Assembly (NCBI RefSeq): GCF_017939625.1
Contig: NZ_JAGKTC010000002.1
Span: forward strand, 62,629 to 126,628
Origin: Pseudoxanthomonas helianthi
GTDB lineage: Bacteria > Pseudomonadota > Gammaproteobacteria > Xanthomonadales > Xanthomonadaceae
DNA: 64,000 bases
Reading direction: 5' to 3'
Shown one piece after another: positions 62,253 to 64,000 of the stretch (the stretch's first letter is position 1; every line of letters begins with the position of its first letter). Position numbers and translations under genes: made by a program. The notes below the pieces were generated by a model. The model was given only the letters and a program-made list of their open reading frames with translations. It did no database searches and was not told where the DNA came from.

Positions 62253-64000
62253 TCAATTACGAACAGGACTACCGTCTGGCCCGGGAGGCTGGGCGAGCTC
62301 GACGATCTCCCGATACTTGGCCGTGCGCAGGAATCCATCCGCACTCGCCTTTGCCCCATGGATGCTGATGTGCCCGCTGTCCAGCGAGAAGGGGATCCCC
62401 CCGGCATCCAGACCGGACATCCTGCCGTCGACCGTGAACAGGTCCGATCGGTCGATGTAGACGGCGTTGGGCCATTTCGCGGCGGCGCTGCGCATGGTCT
62501 CGTTGGCCTTGCGGGCGGCGTCATCGCGATGGCTGCCGATCGTCGACATCGAGAACGGCCGGTCGAACATGATGCTCTTCTTGTAGGCCGACAGCGGGCT
62601 GAGGTCGTACAGCTTCGGACTGGGCATGACGATCACCGGTTTGCCGGTCGCCGCGATTTCGTTCAGGGCATCGATGACGTCCTGCAAATGCCCTTGCTCG
62701 GCGATTTGCGTCCAGTGACCCGCGAGCACCACGAAATCGTAGGTGTCGAGGTGGTCTTTCACGTATTTCCGGTTGTACAGGCACTGCCGGTAGGCCGGGC
62801 TACCCGTGGGGCCGGTAAAGCCGTCCGAGAAGCCGGGGTAGCACCAATTGGTGGTGATGGCGTTCAACCTGAGCCGCGCATGCGAGCCCACCACACCCCA
62901 GAATGGCTCGTACTGGCCTGCGAAAGAATCGCCGAACAGCACGCCGGAAGCCGTAGGCTCGCCGCTTGTGTCTCCGAGCCAGCACTTGGTCCCTTCTGGC
63001 CCGATCCGCAGGCTGCCGATCGTGTCCACGCTGTAGAAGCACCAGCCGTTGTTGATGGCCGCGAGCTTGAATTCCCGGGCATGCTCGATCTTCTGCAGGC
63101 GTTGCGGAAACCCGCCACGCATATGCCCATACAGCCCCAGCAGGGCGAAGCCCGCGATGCCCACGAAGGAAAGCGCGAAGATGCGCTTCCGGTCGACCCG
63201 CGATTTGTCCCGGAACGGGTTTTCGACGAAACGCCAGCTCAAGTAGGCCAATGCCAGGGACAGCGCGGCCAGGCCGGCGTATTCGAGTTGGGTCGGCGGC
63301 CTGATCAGCCTATGCCGGGCGAAGGCGAAGATCGGCTGGTGCCACAGGTAGGCGCTGTAGCTGATCAGGCCGATCCCGACCAGCATCTTGTTCGACAGCA
63401 GGCGGTGCGCCAGCGTGCCAGGTTGCGCGGACATGATGATCAGCACGCTGCCCAGCACCGGGAGCAGGGTGTATGCGCTGGGGAAGGGCGTCTTCTCGGT
63501 GAAGAAGAAGATCGAAGCCATGACCATGCCCAATCCGGCCAGGCTGAGGGCCTGATGGGTCGATGGCGCGAGGTCGATCTTGGATTTGAAGGTCAGTACG
63601 GCGAGGATGCCGCCGGCCAGCAGTTCCCAGGCCCGCGTATGCAACAGGTAGAAGGTCGCGGCCGGGTAGCGGTCGACCAGCACGACCGCGGCCGCGAAAC
63701 TGGCCACGACCATGACCGTGAATACCGGAACGATCATCCGCCGTGCGTAGCGCCACGCCAGCCACATGATCAGCGGGATCGCCAGGTAATACTGTTCCTC
63801 GACGCCGAGGCTCCACGTATGCAGCAGGGGCCACAGTTCCGCGTTGGCCGCGAAGTAGTCGGTCTTGATCCAGAACAGGATGTTCGACGAAAAGAACGAC
63901 ACCGCCACCAGGCTCTGCGAGAAATCCTTGAGCTCTTCTTCGTCCAGCCACATCCAGGCGAACGGCAGGCAGACCAGCAGGACCACGAACAGCGCCGGCA
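62253..64000 (-). CDS. OafA-type membrane O-acyltransferase with SGNH domain (5' end outside window)
   Basis: This protein of the acyltransferase 3 family transfers acyl groups to surface carbohydrates. About 580 residues are visible; the frame is open to the edge, so the N-terminal catalytic His helix (R/H...FH) is not seen. Membrane helices run through the first 260 or so residues (LWPLLHTWSLGVEEQYYLAIPLIMWLAW, YSAYLWHQPIFAFARH). The C-terminal SGNH-like domain has Ser in LFGDSFAGQY and the Asp-His pair in LDSGHISIHGA. The arrangement matches proteins that O-acetylate peptidoglycan or lipopolysaccharide sugars. The substrate is unknown. It converges with fba. Confidence 0.88.
   Translation of the reverse strand, partial: PALFVVLLVCLPFAWMWLDEEELKDFSQSLVAVSFFSSNILFWIKTDYFAANAELWPLLHTWSLGVEEQYYLAIPLIMWLAWRYARRMIVPVFTVMVVASFAAAVVLVDRYPAATFYLLHTRAWELLAGGILAVLTFKSKIDLAPSTHQALSLAGLGMVMASIFFFTEKTPFPSAYTLLPVLGSVLIIMSAQPGTLAHRLLSNKMLVGIGLISYSAYLWHQPIFAFARHRLIRPPTQLEYAGLAALSLALAYLSWRFVENPFRDKSRVDRKRIFALSFVGIAGFALLGLYGHMRGGFPQRLQKIEHAREFKLAAINNGWCFYSVDTIGSLRIGPEGTKCWLGDTSGEPTASGVLFGDSFAGQYEPFWGVVGSHARLRLNAITTNWCYPGFSDGFTGPTGSPAYRQCLYNRKYVKDHLDTYDFVVLAGHWTQIAEQGHLQDVIDALNEIAATGKPVIVMPSPKLYDLSPLSAYKKSIMFDRPFSMSTIGSHRDDAARKANETMRSAAAKWPNAVYIDRSDLFTVDGRMSGLDAGGIPFSLDSGHISIHGAKASADGFLRTAKYREIVELAQPPGPDGSPVRN

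Overview
The window is a 64 kb chromosomal segment of a high-GC gammaproteobacterium, most likely a Xanthomonadaceae/Lysobacteraceae member (Lysobacter, Luteimonas or a close relative). The pointers are the gene orders gmk-rpoZ-spoT-ridA...recG and mrcA/pilMNOPQ, a zinc-free L31 next to gltA, a scattered tkt-gapA-pgk-pyk-fba set on one strand, and many short dispersed inverted repeats between genes. I saw no rRNA, tRNA, CRISPR array, transposase or prophage gene. Both ends cut a gene: a zinc alcohol dehydrogenase at the left and a membrane O-acyltransferase at the right.

Layout. 1-3460: a tight zinc-dehydrogenase / esterase / alpha-amylase operon. 3648-5817: an AraC regulator convergent with Xaa-Pro dipeptidase pepQ. 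6000-8983 (minus): rph, a VOC-fold protein, rdgB and hemW. 9047-14358 (plus): yicC, gmk, rpoZ, spoT and ridA. 14521-20599: a four-gene cassette lying between ridA and recG. It holds a divergent AraC-type regulator, a beta-helix lipoprotein, a diheme cytochrome lipoprotein and a TonB-dependent receptor. 20659-26786: recG, a nucleoside hydrolase, L31 type B, gltA, an isochorismatase-fold hydrolase and an Lrp-type regulator. 26839-31004 (minus): a methyltransferase, an unrecognised protein and mrcA. 31232-36267: pilMNOPQ, with overlapping start and stop codons. 36417-43678: a MoxR / DUF58 / DUF4381 / von Willebrand A / VWA-TPR / BatD operon. 43893-64000: a dicarboxylate/amino-acid symporter, then tkt, gapA, pgk, pyk and fba with unrelated genes between them. 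These are a flavin reductase-like protein, a pirin-OsmC pair, a metallo-beta-lactamase-fold protein with an S1/P1 nuclease, OmpW, a DUF2339-DUF3999 pair and a group III truncated haemoglobin. The acyltransferase closes the window.

How the genes work together. PilMNOPQ forms the alignment complex and secretin of the type IV pilus and is transcribed away from the peptidoglycan synthase MrcA. Gmk, RpoZ and SpoT link guanine nucleotides, RNA polymerase and (p)ppGpp. Tkt, GapA, Pgk, Pyk and Fba cover much of lower glycolysis and the pentose phosphate link, and GltA feeds the TCA cycle. The MoxR-Bat set is an envelope-associated chaperone-like system of poorly known role.

The most interesting material is of two kinds. 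First is the beta-helix / diheme cytochrome / TonB receptor cassette, an envelope system with no established function that I know of, inserted into a conserved housekeeping neighbourhood. Second are the dispersed repeats. One family encodes the end of the amylase signal peptide in frame. Another supplies the stop codons of rdgB and pyk. A long multi-hairpin element is present twice, and its two copies show compensatory base changes in several stems, which implies a conserved RNA or DNA structure. A near-consensus FNR-type box lies between the divergent ompW and gapA genes.
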